From: Campylobacteraceae bacterium
GTDB taxonomy: Bacteria > Campylobacterota > Campylobacteria > Campylobacterales > Sulfurovaceae
NCBI GenBank assembly: GCA_027022775.1
Contig: JALVXO010000162.1
Span: forward strand, 1 to 9,366
Length of the DNA: 9,366 bases
Reading direction: 5' to 3'
Below the pieces are notes generated by a model. It searched no databases, had not been told where the DNA came from, and worked only from the letters and a program-made list of their open reading frames with translations. Numbering within the stretch: the first letter of the stretch is position 1; each line of letters starts with the position of its first letter. Of this stretch, positions 1 to 7,408 are shown piece after piece. The translations under genes were made by a program, and so were the position numbers.

Positions 1-13
1 GTTGTTAAAGACC
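1..13 (-). promoter_or_regulatory. boxA-like rRNA antitermination element
   Basis: Read on the minus strand, the left edge gives GGTCTTTAACAAC. This shares the ten-base core TCTTTAACAA with the boxA of E. coli rRNA leaders (TGCTCTTTAACAA), the RNA site bound by NusB/NusE to make rRNA transcription resistant to termination. It lies about 40-50 nt downstream of a strong TATAAT promoter and just after a leader hairpin, the usual boxB-boxA order of rrn leaders. The inference is that a 16S-led rRNA operon begins just outside the window. A tRNA operon leader is the main alternative. Confidence 0.65.
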
Positions 14-17
14 GTTA

Positions 18-48
18 AACAACTCTGGCAAACACTGCCCGTGTTGTT
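18..48 (-). ncRNA. Leader RNA hairpin (boxB-like) upstream of boxA
   Basis: The minus-strand transcript can fold into a two-part stem. The outer stem is AACAAC/GTTGTT (43-48 with 18-23), then a 3x3 internal loop, then an inner stem GGCA/TGCC (36-39 with 27-30) closed by a five-base loop. It sits between the predicted transcription start near 50 and the boxA at 1-13, where rrn leaders carry a boxB-type hairpin. The pairing is visible directly; the antitermination role is inferred from position. Confidence 0.5.
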
Positions 49-56
49 GGACGGGA

Positions 57-85
57 ATTATAATACTTTTTTCTTTTAAAAACAA
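57..85 (-). promoter_or_regulatory. Strong sigma70 promoter, rRNA-operon type
   Basis: On the minus strand a perfect -10 TATAAT (57-62) is preceded, after exactly 17 bp, by TTGTTT (80-85), a partial match to the -35 consensus TTGACA. Initiation would fall near position 50, followed by the hairpin and boxA. The perfect -10, good spacing, A-tract upstream DNA and antitermination leader all fit a growth-related rRNA promoter. No stable-RNA sequence is inside the window, so the target is inferred. Confidence 0.7.
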
Positions 86-155
86 TTAAAAAATGCACTT
101 TTTTTAAAAAAAATTTGAATTTTTTTAAAACTCTTTTAAATATCCCATAAAATGG
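86..155 (-). promoter_or_regulatory. AT-only spacer: UP-element-like A/T tracts, weak terminator at best
   Basis: Between the tamB stop and the -35 box the DNA is almost entirely A and T in runs of 4-8, resembling the UP-element DNA that boosts rRNA promoters. It also contains an AT-only palindrome (124-140, seven-bp arms around GAG/CTC) and a tiny CCAT/ATGG hairpin (145-155) right after the stop. Neither has a GC-rich stem followed by a T-run, so no convincing intrinsic terminator separates tamB from the promoter below it. Confidence 0.4.
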
Positions 156-3100
156 CTAATATTCTTTACTAAAAATAATATCTGCACTTTGAGATTGATC
201 TCCAACCTCAATTTCTGTATGAATTCCTTTAGTTATATTAACCCTAGTTTTAACTGAAGCTTTCTCTCCATCTTGGTTGTAATAAATTATTATATGCTTG
301 CCTAAGCTTTTACCTATACTAAAACCGTTTTCTTTAATAGATATATGATCTATTTTTATACCGATTGAGCCCAAAAACGATTTTGCAAGCGCCCCGCCAA
401 CCAGGCTCATCATAGCTTCTTGTGAGTGTGTTCCAGCTGCTGATGAGTCATCAAACAGAAGATATGCCAGTATCTGATCTTTAGTTAGCGGCGGATTGCT
501 GGTAAAATAAAGAACAGGGCGCGTTGGCGTACCGGAAATATTTACAGTAATTTCATACTCTCTGCCGTAATAATTTAAAACCAGGTTTAAATTCGGACTG
601 CTGCTTTTTCCTTTAAAGGTAATAACCCCTTTTTGCAAAACCAGTTTTTTACCTTTTAAAATATAATAACCGCCTTTTTTAATATTTATTACCCCTTGTA
701 TATTTGAGAGACTTCCATAATTTTTAGAAATTTTAAGATTTGGCACCAAAATAAAATGACTGCTACCCTTATAATATTTAAGACCATTTTTTGAGCTTAT
801 ATCTAAAATCAATTTAATGTTTTTAGCAAAGTTTGTACTCTCTTTTTGTGCTTTTCTTTGTAAAATTATAATATCTTCATTTTCTGCTACATTTTTGCTT
901 TTAAGATTCTTTTTAATAATTCCGTCTAAAATATTAATTTTACCGGCTAATGATACTCTTTCTCCATTTATTTTAATATCTGTATTCAAAGCAACATTTA
1001 GTTTTACATCCTGATTATCCAGTTTGAAACTGTTTGATTTAAGCTTAAACACCCCTTTGCCATTAAATATATTATAATTTCCCGTAACTACTAAAGAGTT
1101 GTTTACAACCATCCCGTTAACTTTTAAATTACCTCTGTCAGCAAAAACTTTAAACGGCTTGTTTGAGAAAATTTTATAACCGTTAATTTTAAATTTATAA
1201 CTTTCTATATATGTACTGTTTTTAGAAAATAATCCTTTTAAATTGATGTCTTCCAATACCGTTGTTTTATCAGCATTAATATAAGTTAATTTAGGGCTTT
1301 TAAAACTTAATTTTGCTGTTTTTAAGTTTTTAATATCCGCCTGGGCATCTAAAACACCTTGAATATTTGGGATATTTTTTAACGGATAAAAGTTGGCAAA
1401 ATCTTTTAAACTGTTTTTTACAGACTTGCTGTGAAGCTTAATATTTAAACTCTCCAAAGTGCCGCCGGCTTTTATATTTGTATAAGAGCTTGCAAGAGAA
1501 GCTTTTACGCTTTTTTGGACACCGTTATACTGCATAGCGCCTTTTAAATAACTGTTTTTAAAATCGGTTTTAAAGCCGTTTTGTGTCTCTTCAAGAGCAA
1601 CTTTTAAGCCCGACAGCTTTTTAAGCTTTAACTCTTTAGTTCCATTTAATGAGCTTAATATAAAATTGCTTTTAAATTTTTTATCGTAACTCCAGCTGCC
1701 ATTTATTGTAGCGGCATTTGAAACTATTTTCATATTACCTTTTAGCGGAAGCAATTTTGTAAATTTAATCGGTGATAAGACCTCTATTTTACCTATTTTA
1801 ACACCATTTAACCAATCGGCATTGAAAACATTTCCTGCAGAAAACCTGCTTTTATTAACAATTTTTAATACACCGCCGCTGTAGTTTTTGCTTTTTAAAA
1901 CACCTTTTAAGTAATCACTCTCTAAAAACAGATCTATTTTGCTGCTGTTGCCTTGATAGTTTAGTGCCAAATTATCAAGAAGTTTTCCAAACTTTCCAGC
2001 ATAAGAGAGCTTTTGAACAGGTATAACCTCGCCGCTGTATTGAAGCTGTTTTTTATATATTAAAAGGTTTTTTAATTTCGCCTTTCCGGTATAAACCGAT
2101 TCAACTATTCCTTTTGCGCTCCAGTAAATATTACCGCTTTTATAATTATATTTAAATTTATGTTTAGAATTTAAAATATCAATATTTTTTACAGCAGTTA
2201 ATATATCTTTACCTTGTAAATTTATATCTATATCCAAATCTTCAAAGCCAAATCTGCCGCTGACTTTTAAAGGTTTTAGATGTTTTGCAATAAGCGGAAT
2301 GGAATAATCATCTAAAAGTTTTTGATAAGGTTTATACTCCCCTTTTGCGTAGTAACTGTTCTTTTTAATATCCCCTTTTAAATAAGCCTTTCCCCAGTTG
2401 CTCAAAACCTTTGCATAGAGTTTTCCGCTATTTAGGGCAAACTTTTCAAATGTACCGTTAACATCTTTTGCCTTCAGCTCTCCTTTTTTTATCTTAAAAG
2501 GTTCAAAAGATATATTTGAGCCGTTTACTTTTAAGTTTTTAATCAAAAAACTTTTTGGCAAAAACGGCACTTTTAAACTTCCGCTTTCACTTTTTCCACT
2601 GCTAAAAAGCGATATCAACCTGTCTAAATTCCTACTTTTTATCTCTGCATTTTTTATAACCAGTGCACTGTCTGCTGAAATATCCAGTTTAATATCTGCT
2701 AATGTAGATTTTACCGAACTGTTTAAATCGGATAATTTAATTTTTTTATTTATTAAATCGACATAACCGTTTTTTAAATTGGCTTTTGCATAAGTTAATT
2801 TTTCATCTTTAAATTTAAAACTGTCCACTGTAAGATGAATATCTTTTAAAGATACCCCTTTTAATTTTAAAATATCTATTCCGCTTTTAGCGCTGCTGTT
2901 AAAATCCAAATAGTTTTTAAGCCCTTTTAAGATATCCGCTTTTTTCAATTTTAAATTCAGGTTTTTTACATCCAGTTGCTGGTTTTGAAGCTTCATATTA
3001 GAATTAAATTCTGCCAAGTTTCCGCTGTATTTTGCTTCTATTTCAGCTTTTTTAAGTAAAAAATTCTTTATATCAAACTGCCCGTTTTTAATATTTAGTT

Positions 3101-3845
3101 TTAAATCTTTGGAAGAGACCCCTTCTATTTTAAACGGACTAAATGTTAGCGAAGCATTTTTAACATTTACCAGTTTGGGAATTAAAACTTTGGATATATT
3201 CAAATCTTCTCCGGAACTGCTTTGAGCTTGTTCTAAAACTGGCAGAAATTTCATTAGATTAAAATTTTTTAATTCGATATTATCAATATTTAAAACCCTT
3301 TTTTCATATCTGCCGCTAAATTGCGCATTGCCTATTGAACTTTTTGCCTGATACTCAACATCGCCTATATTGAATTTTCCGTTAACATACTCAATATAAT
3401 CGATACTCATTGCACTTTTTTTAACTCTTATATCTTGAATATTAAACGGTTTTATGGTTAAAAGAATATTTTTTATCTCAAAATTCAATGCTATATCTGT
3501 GCTTGAACTGCTGTCGCTTTTTGGCTTAAAATCATTTAAAACCAAATCCAAAACCTCTTTGTTAACCCCAATAAGGCGCAGTTTGCTTACAGAAAGTTTT
3601 TTATATATCAGTTTGACCGGATTAAATTTCAGTTCTGCCCTGGCAGAAAGAGGCCTGTTTTTATAAGTTAAATTATCTACGCTAAAACCTTCTAAAAGCG
3701 CCCCCTGCACTTTGTCGTAGCCAAATCCATACTCTTTTATGCTAGAAGCCACATAACGGTTAAAGAAGTATGTCGAATTGGCAAAAACAGACAAGCCGAA
3801 AAACAGTGCCGCCAATATAACTAAAACTGCTATTAACTTTTTCAA
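156..3845 (-). CDS. tamB: TamB-like AsmA-family translocation and assembly module protein
   Basis: This 1229-residue protein fits the TamB family, periplasm-spanning proteins anchored in the inner membrane that partner with TamA in outer-membrane biogenesis; AsmA-like relatives are thought to carry phospholipids along a beta-groove. Residues 1-23 form an N-terminal signal anchor with two lysines before a hydrophobic run. The middle is a long series of degenerate beta-strand-rich, Lys/Asn/Leu-rich repeats. From about residue 900, and most clearly at 1105-1229, it matches the DUF490 C-terminal domain: a GTPTRP turn, the S-x-P-x-L-x-x-D-Q-I-L-x-Y-L-L-F motif, a small-residue-rich helix and closing beta strands. 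The start is TTG (AAA AAG follows), overlapping the tamA stop by 4 nt, with GGGG about 8 nt upstream. The E. coli homologue is of similar length. Family assignment is firm; the substrate is not shown by sequence. Confidence 0.9.
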   Translation of the reverse strand: MKKLIAVLVILAALFFGLSVFANSTYFFNRYVASSIKEYGFGYDKVQGALLEGFSVDNLTYKNRPLSARAELKFNPVKLIYKKLSVSKLRLIGVNKEVLDLVLNDFKPKSDSSSSTDIALNFEIKNILLTIKPFNIQDIRVKKSAMSIDYIEYVNGKFNIGDVEYQAKSSIGNAQFSGRYEKRVLNIDNIELKNFNLMKFLPVLEQAQSSSGEDLNISKVLIPKLVNVKNASLTFSPFKIEGVSSKDLKLNIKNGQFDIKNFLLKKAEIEAKYSGNLAEFNSNMKLQNQQLDVKNLNLKLKKADILKGLKNYLDFNSSAKSGIDILKLKGVSLKDIHLTVDSFKFKDEKLTYAKANLKNGYVDLINKKIKLSDLNSSVKSTLADIKLDISADSALVIKNAEIKSRNLDRLISLFSSGKSESGSLKVPFLPKSFLIKNLKVNGSNISFEPFKIKKGELKAKDVNGTFEKFALNSGKLYAKVLSNWGKAYLKGDIKKNSYYAKGEYKPYQKLLDDYSIPLIAKHLKPLKVSGRFGFEDLDIDINLQGKDILTAVKNIDILNSKHKFKYNYKSGNIYWSAKGIVESVYTGKAKLKNLLIYKKQLQYSGEVIPVQKLSYAGKFGKLLDNLALNYQGNSSKIDLFLESDYLKGVLKSKNYSGGVLKIVNKSRFSAGNVFNADWLNGVKIGKIEVLSPIKFTKLLPLKGNMKIVSNAATINGSWSYDKKFKSNFILSSLNGTKELKLKKLSGLKVALEETQNGFKTDFKNSYLKGAMQYNGVQKSVKASLASSYTNIKAGGTLESLNIKLHSKSVKNSLKDFANFYPLKNIPNIQGVLDAQADIKNLKTAKLSFKSPKLTYINADKTTVLEDINLKGLFSKNSTYIESYKFKINGYKIFSNKPFKVFADRGNLKVNGMVVNNSLVVTGNYNIFNGKGVFKLKSNSFKLDNQDVKLNVALNTDIKINGERVSLAGKINILDGIIKKNLKSKNVAENEDIIILQRKAQKESTNFAKNIKLILDISSKNGLKYYKGSSHFILVPNLKISKNYGSLSNIQGVINIKKGGYYILKGKKLVLQKGVITFKGKSSSPNLNLVLNYYGREYEITVNISGTPTRPVLYFTSNPPLTKDQILAYLLFDDSSAAGTHSQEAMMSLVGGALAKSFLGSIGIKIDHISIKENGFSIGKSLGKHIIIYYNQDGEKASVKTRVNITKGIHTEIEVGDQSQSADIIFSKEY

Positions 3846-5599
3846 AACGACTGCCCCAGCATTATAGATATAGAGTGGTCTCTTCTGTTGTGAAGATTAA
3901 AGCCAAAATCTACTTTTACCGGCCCTATCGGGGTTTTATATCTAAAACCAAACCCGACTGTATCGATTCTTTTACCGGTAAATTTATACTCTTGTGCATT
4001 AACTATTGTGCTGTCAAAAAAGATAGCCCCGTAAAGCTTTTTATAAAGTTTATAATTTGCCTCCAGCTGTAAATTAACATAACTTTTGCCGCCCAGTTTT
4101 CTAAAACTTTGAGGAGATAAAACTATTCCTATATCTTTGCGCCCGTAAGCTCTATTGCTAAAAAGCCCTCCGCCATAAAAGAGTTTAGAAGCCGGTAGGC
4201 GGCCGCTAACTTCATGAATTGCGCCTATTTTTCCAACTGCTGAAAGCGTTAAATCTCCAAAGCTTTTTATTGCCCTTGCTTCAAAAAGATACTTTAAATA
4301 CTGCACACCTCCATGGCTTCTTGCTAAACCATATTCGCTATACCAGCTTAAATAAATTCCGTTTTTAGGGTCTATTTTAGAATCTCTGCTGTCATAAGTA
4401 ATTTTTACATAAGGATAAAGCAGGTTAAATGTGCCGCCAATTACATAGGGAAGATTCTCGTAAAGTTTAATATCCAGGTTTTCAATTCCTATCCCGGTTT
4501 GAATATTCCACCGCTTATACTCATAAACAAAGTGTGCATCAAAATAGTATTTTTTCTCCCGGTAGGCATCAACCTTATCCACTTCGTAACCGCTGCTTAA
4601 ATATAAATCCAGATAATTTTTTCCAAAAAAAGTAAATGCCGGTATAAAAAGCTCTCCGCCAATACTTTGCCTTTTGGTTGAAAACTGTGCATTTATCCTC
4701 AATCTCTTTGCATCGCCAAAAAAGTTGCGCTTCTCCCACGACGCTTTAATACGCGCCCCAATTTCGCTGTCTGCCCCTATTGCAACCATATAACGGCGCA
4801 GCTTATCCCTTTTTTGGACGCTTATTTCGGTATCTACTGTTTTATTGCTCTCTTCAAGCGAATATTTTATCTGCAAATTTGCAAAAGTGTTAAGCGCATT
4901 TAAACTGTTATAACTCTCTTCTATCGCCCTTATATCAAACCTGTTTCCATTTTTAAACTTAAGCCTAGAAAGTATTACATCCTCTTTTATATCTTTTGGG
5001 CGCTTTACAATTTTGATTTTTCCAAAATGGCATACACCATCTTTATCCAATTTATAATTCAGTTTTGCGGTATGTTTTTCCAAATCTATATACGCTTTGG
5101 TATCCAATTTGTATTTACAATACCCATTTTCTAAAAGTGCATTTATAATATTATCTTTAATTTCTGTAAATTTATCTGCTTCAAAAACATCGCCTTTTTT
5201 TAAAGTCACAATTTTTTTAATGTTAAAATTGCTCTCTATTTTGATATCGCTTACCCTTATCGGCTCGCCCTCAATGATATTTAGCGTGATGTTTTGGTCG
5301 TTTTTTGATATTGTATATTTAGCGTCAAAATATCCTTTATTCTCTAGATAACCTTTTAATGTCGGTTCAAGGTTTTTTACAAACTCCTCTTTTATTCTGT
5401 TATCGGGCCTCCAAAAAAGCAAAAAGCCTTCATCTTTAACCCCCAAAGCTTTGGCTAAATCCTCTTTATCAAGCGTTTTAAGCCCTTTTATAATTAAATT
5501 GTACTCTTTATTCTCTTTTTTTGTGCTGTTACTGTCTACAGCAGCAGCGCCATAAACACATGAGAAAGCAAAAGTTATAACCAATATCTTTTTAACCAT
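3842..5599 (-). CDS. tamA: TamA-like Omp85 outer-membrane protein
   Basis: This is a 585-residue outer-membrane beta-barrel of the Omp85/BamA superfamily. From the ATG at 5599 there is a signal peptide (MVKK, hydrophobic run, cleavage near AAA at 18-20). Three POTRA-like periplasmic domains follow at about 32-110, 114-188 and 191-265, then a barrel from about 270 to 585 ending in an aromatic-terminated strand (last residue Phe), the usual BAM targeting signal. Three POTRAs and an adjacent tamB favour TamA over BamA, which normally has five. The Omp85 lid-loop motif, usually V-R-G-F/Y, reads N-R-A-Y at 482-485 after a triple glycine: Arg483 is kept but Gly is replaced by Ala. Cys161 and Cys190 flank the POTRA2/3 junction. 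A TTG at 5611 would add four residues and overlap the upstream gene; the ATG is preferred for its signal peptide and preceding AGGA. Confidence 0.88.
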   Translation of the reverse strand: MVKKILVITFAFSCVYGAAAVDSNSTKKENKEYNLIIKGLKTLDKEDLAKALGVKDEGFLLFWRPDNRIKEEFVKNLEPTLKGYLENKGYFDAKYTISKNDQNITLNIIEGEPIRVSDIKIESNFNIKKIVTLKKGDVFEADKFTEIKDNIINALLENGYCKYKLDTKAYIDLEKHTAKLNYKLDKDGVCHFGKIKIVKRPKDIKEDVILSRLKFKNGNRFDIRAIEESYNSLNALNTFANLQIKYSLEESNKTVDTEISVQKRDKLRRYMVAIGADSEIGARIKASWEKRNFFGDAKRLRINAQFSTKRQSIGGELFIPAFTFFGKNYLDLYLSSGYEVDKVDAYREKKYYFDAHFVYEYKRWNIQTGIGIENLDIKLYENLPYVIGGTFNLLYPYVKITYDSRDSKIDPKNGIYLSWYSEYGLARSHGGVQYLKYLFEARAIKSFGDLTLSAVGKIGAIHEVSGRLPASKLFYGGGLFSNRAYGRKDIGIVLSPQSFRKLGGKSYVNLQLEANYKLYKKLYGAIFFDSTIVNAQEYKFTGKRIDTVGFGFRYKTPIGPVKVDFGFNLHNRRDHSISIMLGQSF

Positions 5600-5603
5600 T
5601 ATC

Positions 5604-6176
5604 CTATCCAATTTTTACTATTTTATCAGAACTCCACTTTGCTAAATCCATATCGTGAGTTATTAACAATATTCCCATTTTATCCAATAAAGACACCAAA
5701 AGTTTCATGGTATCCAGCTGAACTACATTATCAAGCGCACTTGTTGGCTCATCGCAAAGAAGCAGATCGGGTTTCATTAAAAGCGCCCTTAAAATGCTGC
5801 ATCTTTGCAGCTGCCCTCCTGAAAGCTCATGCGGCAGGGCATTTACTAAATTTTCATCCAAAGAGAGCTGCCTTAAATACTTTTTGTAATTTTTATCTTT
5901 TGCAACCTCTAAAATCTGGCTAATTACCGTGTAGCTTGGGTGAAACGAACTATACGGGTCTTGAAAAATCCATGCAATATTTTTACTCTCTATTTTACCG
6001 CTTTTTGGCTTTAAGTTTTTTGCAATCAATTCAAAAAGGGTCGATTTGCCGGCACCGCTTTTTCCGACAATAGAGACAAGCTCACCCCTTTTTACCGTTA
6101 AGTTGAAATCTTTTAACAGCAATTTATTGGTATATCCAAAATTTAAATTCTCTATTTTTAAAACAGTGTCTCTCAC
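5604..6176 (-). CDS. Short solitary ABC transporter ATPase, peptide/nickel (DppF/NikE-like) type
   Basis: This 190-residue protein is a complete but minimal ABC nucleotide-binding domain, cytoplasmic and expected to hydrolyse ATP as a dimer. All motifs are present: Walker A G-K-S-G-A-G-K-S (38-45), Q-loop Gln72 in F-Q-D-P-Y-S-S-F-H-P, signature LSGGQ (118-122), Walker B L-L-L-C-D-E (138-143) with catalytic Glu143, D-loop S-A-L-D (146-149) and switch His174. The Q-loop context and signature resemble the oligopeptide/nickel importer ATPases. Those are usually 250-330 residues with a C-terminal oligopeptide/HPY extension, which is absent here. No permease or binding protein is in the window. The start is GTG, overlapping the proA stop by one base (TAGTG); the stop lies 4 nt before the tamA ATG. 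The transport substrate cannot be deduced, and a partnership with TamAB is only speculation. Confidence 0.85.
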   Translation of the reverse strand: MRDTVLKIENLNFGYTNKLLLKDFNLTVKRGELVSIVGKSGAGKSTLFELIAKNLKPKSGKIESKNIAWIFQDPYSSFHPSYTVISQILEVAKDKNYKKYLRQLSLDENLVNALPHELSGGQLQRCSILRALLMKPDLLLCDEPTSALDNVVQLDTMKLLVSLLDKMGILLITHDMDLAKWSSDKIVKIG

Positions 6177-7408
6177 TATCTTATCTGCCCTGTTCCGTAA
6201 ATTTTATATTTGTAAGTTGTAAGCTCATTTATTCCCATCGGACCTCTTGCATGCAACTTATTCGTAGAAATCCCGACCTCTGCGCCAAAGCCGAACACTC
6301 CGCCGTCTGTAAATCTTGTAGAGGCATTTACATAAACCGCTGATGCATCAACTCTGTTTAAAAACTCTTCAGCTTTTGCGTAATCTTGCGTAACAATCGC
6401 TTCTGAATGGCCTGAACCGTATTTTGCAATATGTTCAATAGCTTCATCTGTCCCGTCAACTATTTTTATGCTTAAAATATTTGCCAGATATTCGGTATCA
6501 AAATCCTCTTCGGTTGCCGGAATGGCTTCGATAACTTCCAAAGCTTCACTGTCGGCTCTTAATTCTGTTCCCATTTTATCGAACGCCTCTTTTAGTTTTG
6601 GAAGCACCTCTTTTGCAATCGCCCTATCTACTATTAAAGTCTCCATTGCGTTGCAAACCCCAGGTCTGTCGCACTTTGCATTAACTGCAATTTTAACCGC
6701 CATATCCAAATCGGCGCTCGCTTCTATATAGGTGTGGCAAAGTCCTTTATCGTGTTTGACAACCGGCACTGTTGCATTGTTTGAAACATATCTAATCAAC
6801 CCCTCGCCCCCTCTTGGCACGATTAAATCGACATACTTATCTTGCTTAATCAGATAATCCACACCAGCTCTTGAACTGTCAGGCAGCAGGGATATAATCT
6901 CTCTTGGCAAACCGTTTCTCTCCAAAACATCTTGCAAAACCTTTGCAATCGCCCTGTTTGAGTTTTCCGCCTCTTTGCCCCCTTTTAAAATCGCCACATT
7001 GCCGCTTTTAAAGCACAGCGCGCCTACATCGGCAGTTACATTCGGACGCGATTCATAAATTACACCGATAACCCCAATAGGCACTGAAACCTTTTCTATT
7101 CTTAAACCGTCATCATTCCACCAGCCATCAAGCACCCTGCCTACCGGCTCTTTAAGCACTGCAATCTCTCTTAAGCTTTTTGCCATGCCCTCTACCCTGG
7201 CTTCATTAAGAAGCAATCTGTCAACCATTGCAGAGCTTAAATTCATCTCTTTGGCATTTAGCATATCTTTTTGGTTCTCTTGTATAATATATTGAGCATT
7301 TTCGCTCAAAGCTGCCGCCATCTGGTTTAAAATATCTTTTTTCTTTCTAGAATCAAGTGTTGCGATAACCTGGCTTGATTTTTTAGCCGCTTTTAAAAAC
7401 TGCTCCAT
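6176..7408 (-). CDS. proA: Glutamate-5-semialdehyde dehydrogenase (gamma-glutamyl phosphate reductase)
   Basis: This 410-residue cytoplasmic enzyme performs the second step of proline synthesis, the NADPH-dependent reduction of gamma-glutamyl phosphate (made by ProB) to glutamate-5-semialdehyde. It belongs to the aldehyde dehydrogenase superfamily and is of normal family length. Diagnostic segments include the cofactor-site stretch V-I-Y-E-S-R-P-N-V-T-A-D (116-127), L-K-G-G-K-E-A (141-147), V-P-R-G-G (197-201) and the catalytic-cysteine motif R-P-G-V-C-N-A-M-E-T, with Cys252 as the expected nucleophile. The ATG overlaps the cytochrome stop by one base (TAATG), with GAGGAG upstream as a good Shine-Dalgarno. 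proB and proC are not in the window. No truncation or missing key residue was seen. Confidence 0.97.
   Translation of the reverse strand: MEQFLKAAKKSSQVIATLDSRKKKDILNQMAAALSENAQYIIQENQKDMLNAKEMNLSSAMVDRLLLNEARVEGMAKSLREIAVLKEPVGRVLDGWWNDDGLRIEKVSVPIGVIGVIYESRPNVTADVGALCFKSGNVAILKGGKEAENSNRAIAKVLQDVLERNGLPREIISLLPDSSRAGVDYLIKQDKYVDLIVPRGGEGLIRYVSNNATVPVVKHDKGLCHTYIEASADLDMAVKIAVNAKCDRPGVCNAMETLIVDRAIAKEVLPKLKEAFDKMGTELRADSEALEVIEAIPATEEDFDTEYLANILSIKIVDGTDEAIEHIAKYGSGHSEAIVTQDYAKAEEFLNRVDASAVYVNASTRFTDGGVFGFGAEVGISTNKLHARGPMGINELTTYKYKIYGTGQIR

Noticed and set aside
5549..5599. Cys14 in the TamA leader as a lipoprotein lipobox
   Set aside because: The residues before Cys do not form a good lipobox, and the protein is an Omp85 barrel with a signal-peptidase-I-like A-A-A site just downstream.
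3842..5599. BamA instead of TamA
   Set aside because: Only about three POTRA domains fit before the barrel, and tamB follows with a 4-nt overlap, which favours TamA.
5600..5611. TTG start for tamA, four codons upstream of the ATG
   Set aside because: It adds M-D-R-I before a good signal peptide and overlaps the ATPase stop; the ATG at 5599 with AGGA before it is more convincing.
5639..5923. 94-codon plus-strand frame inside the ABC ATPase gene
   Set aside because: It is antisense to the Walker B/signature region of an intact ATPase and shows no family features.
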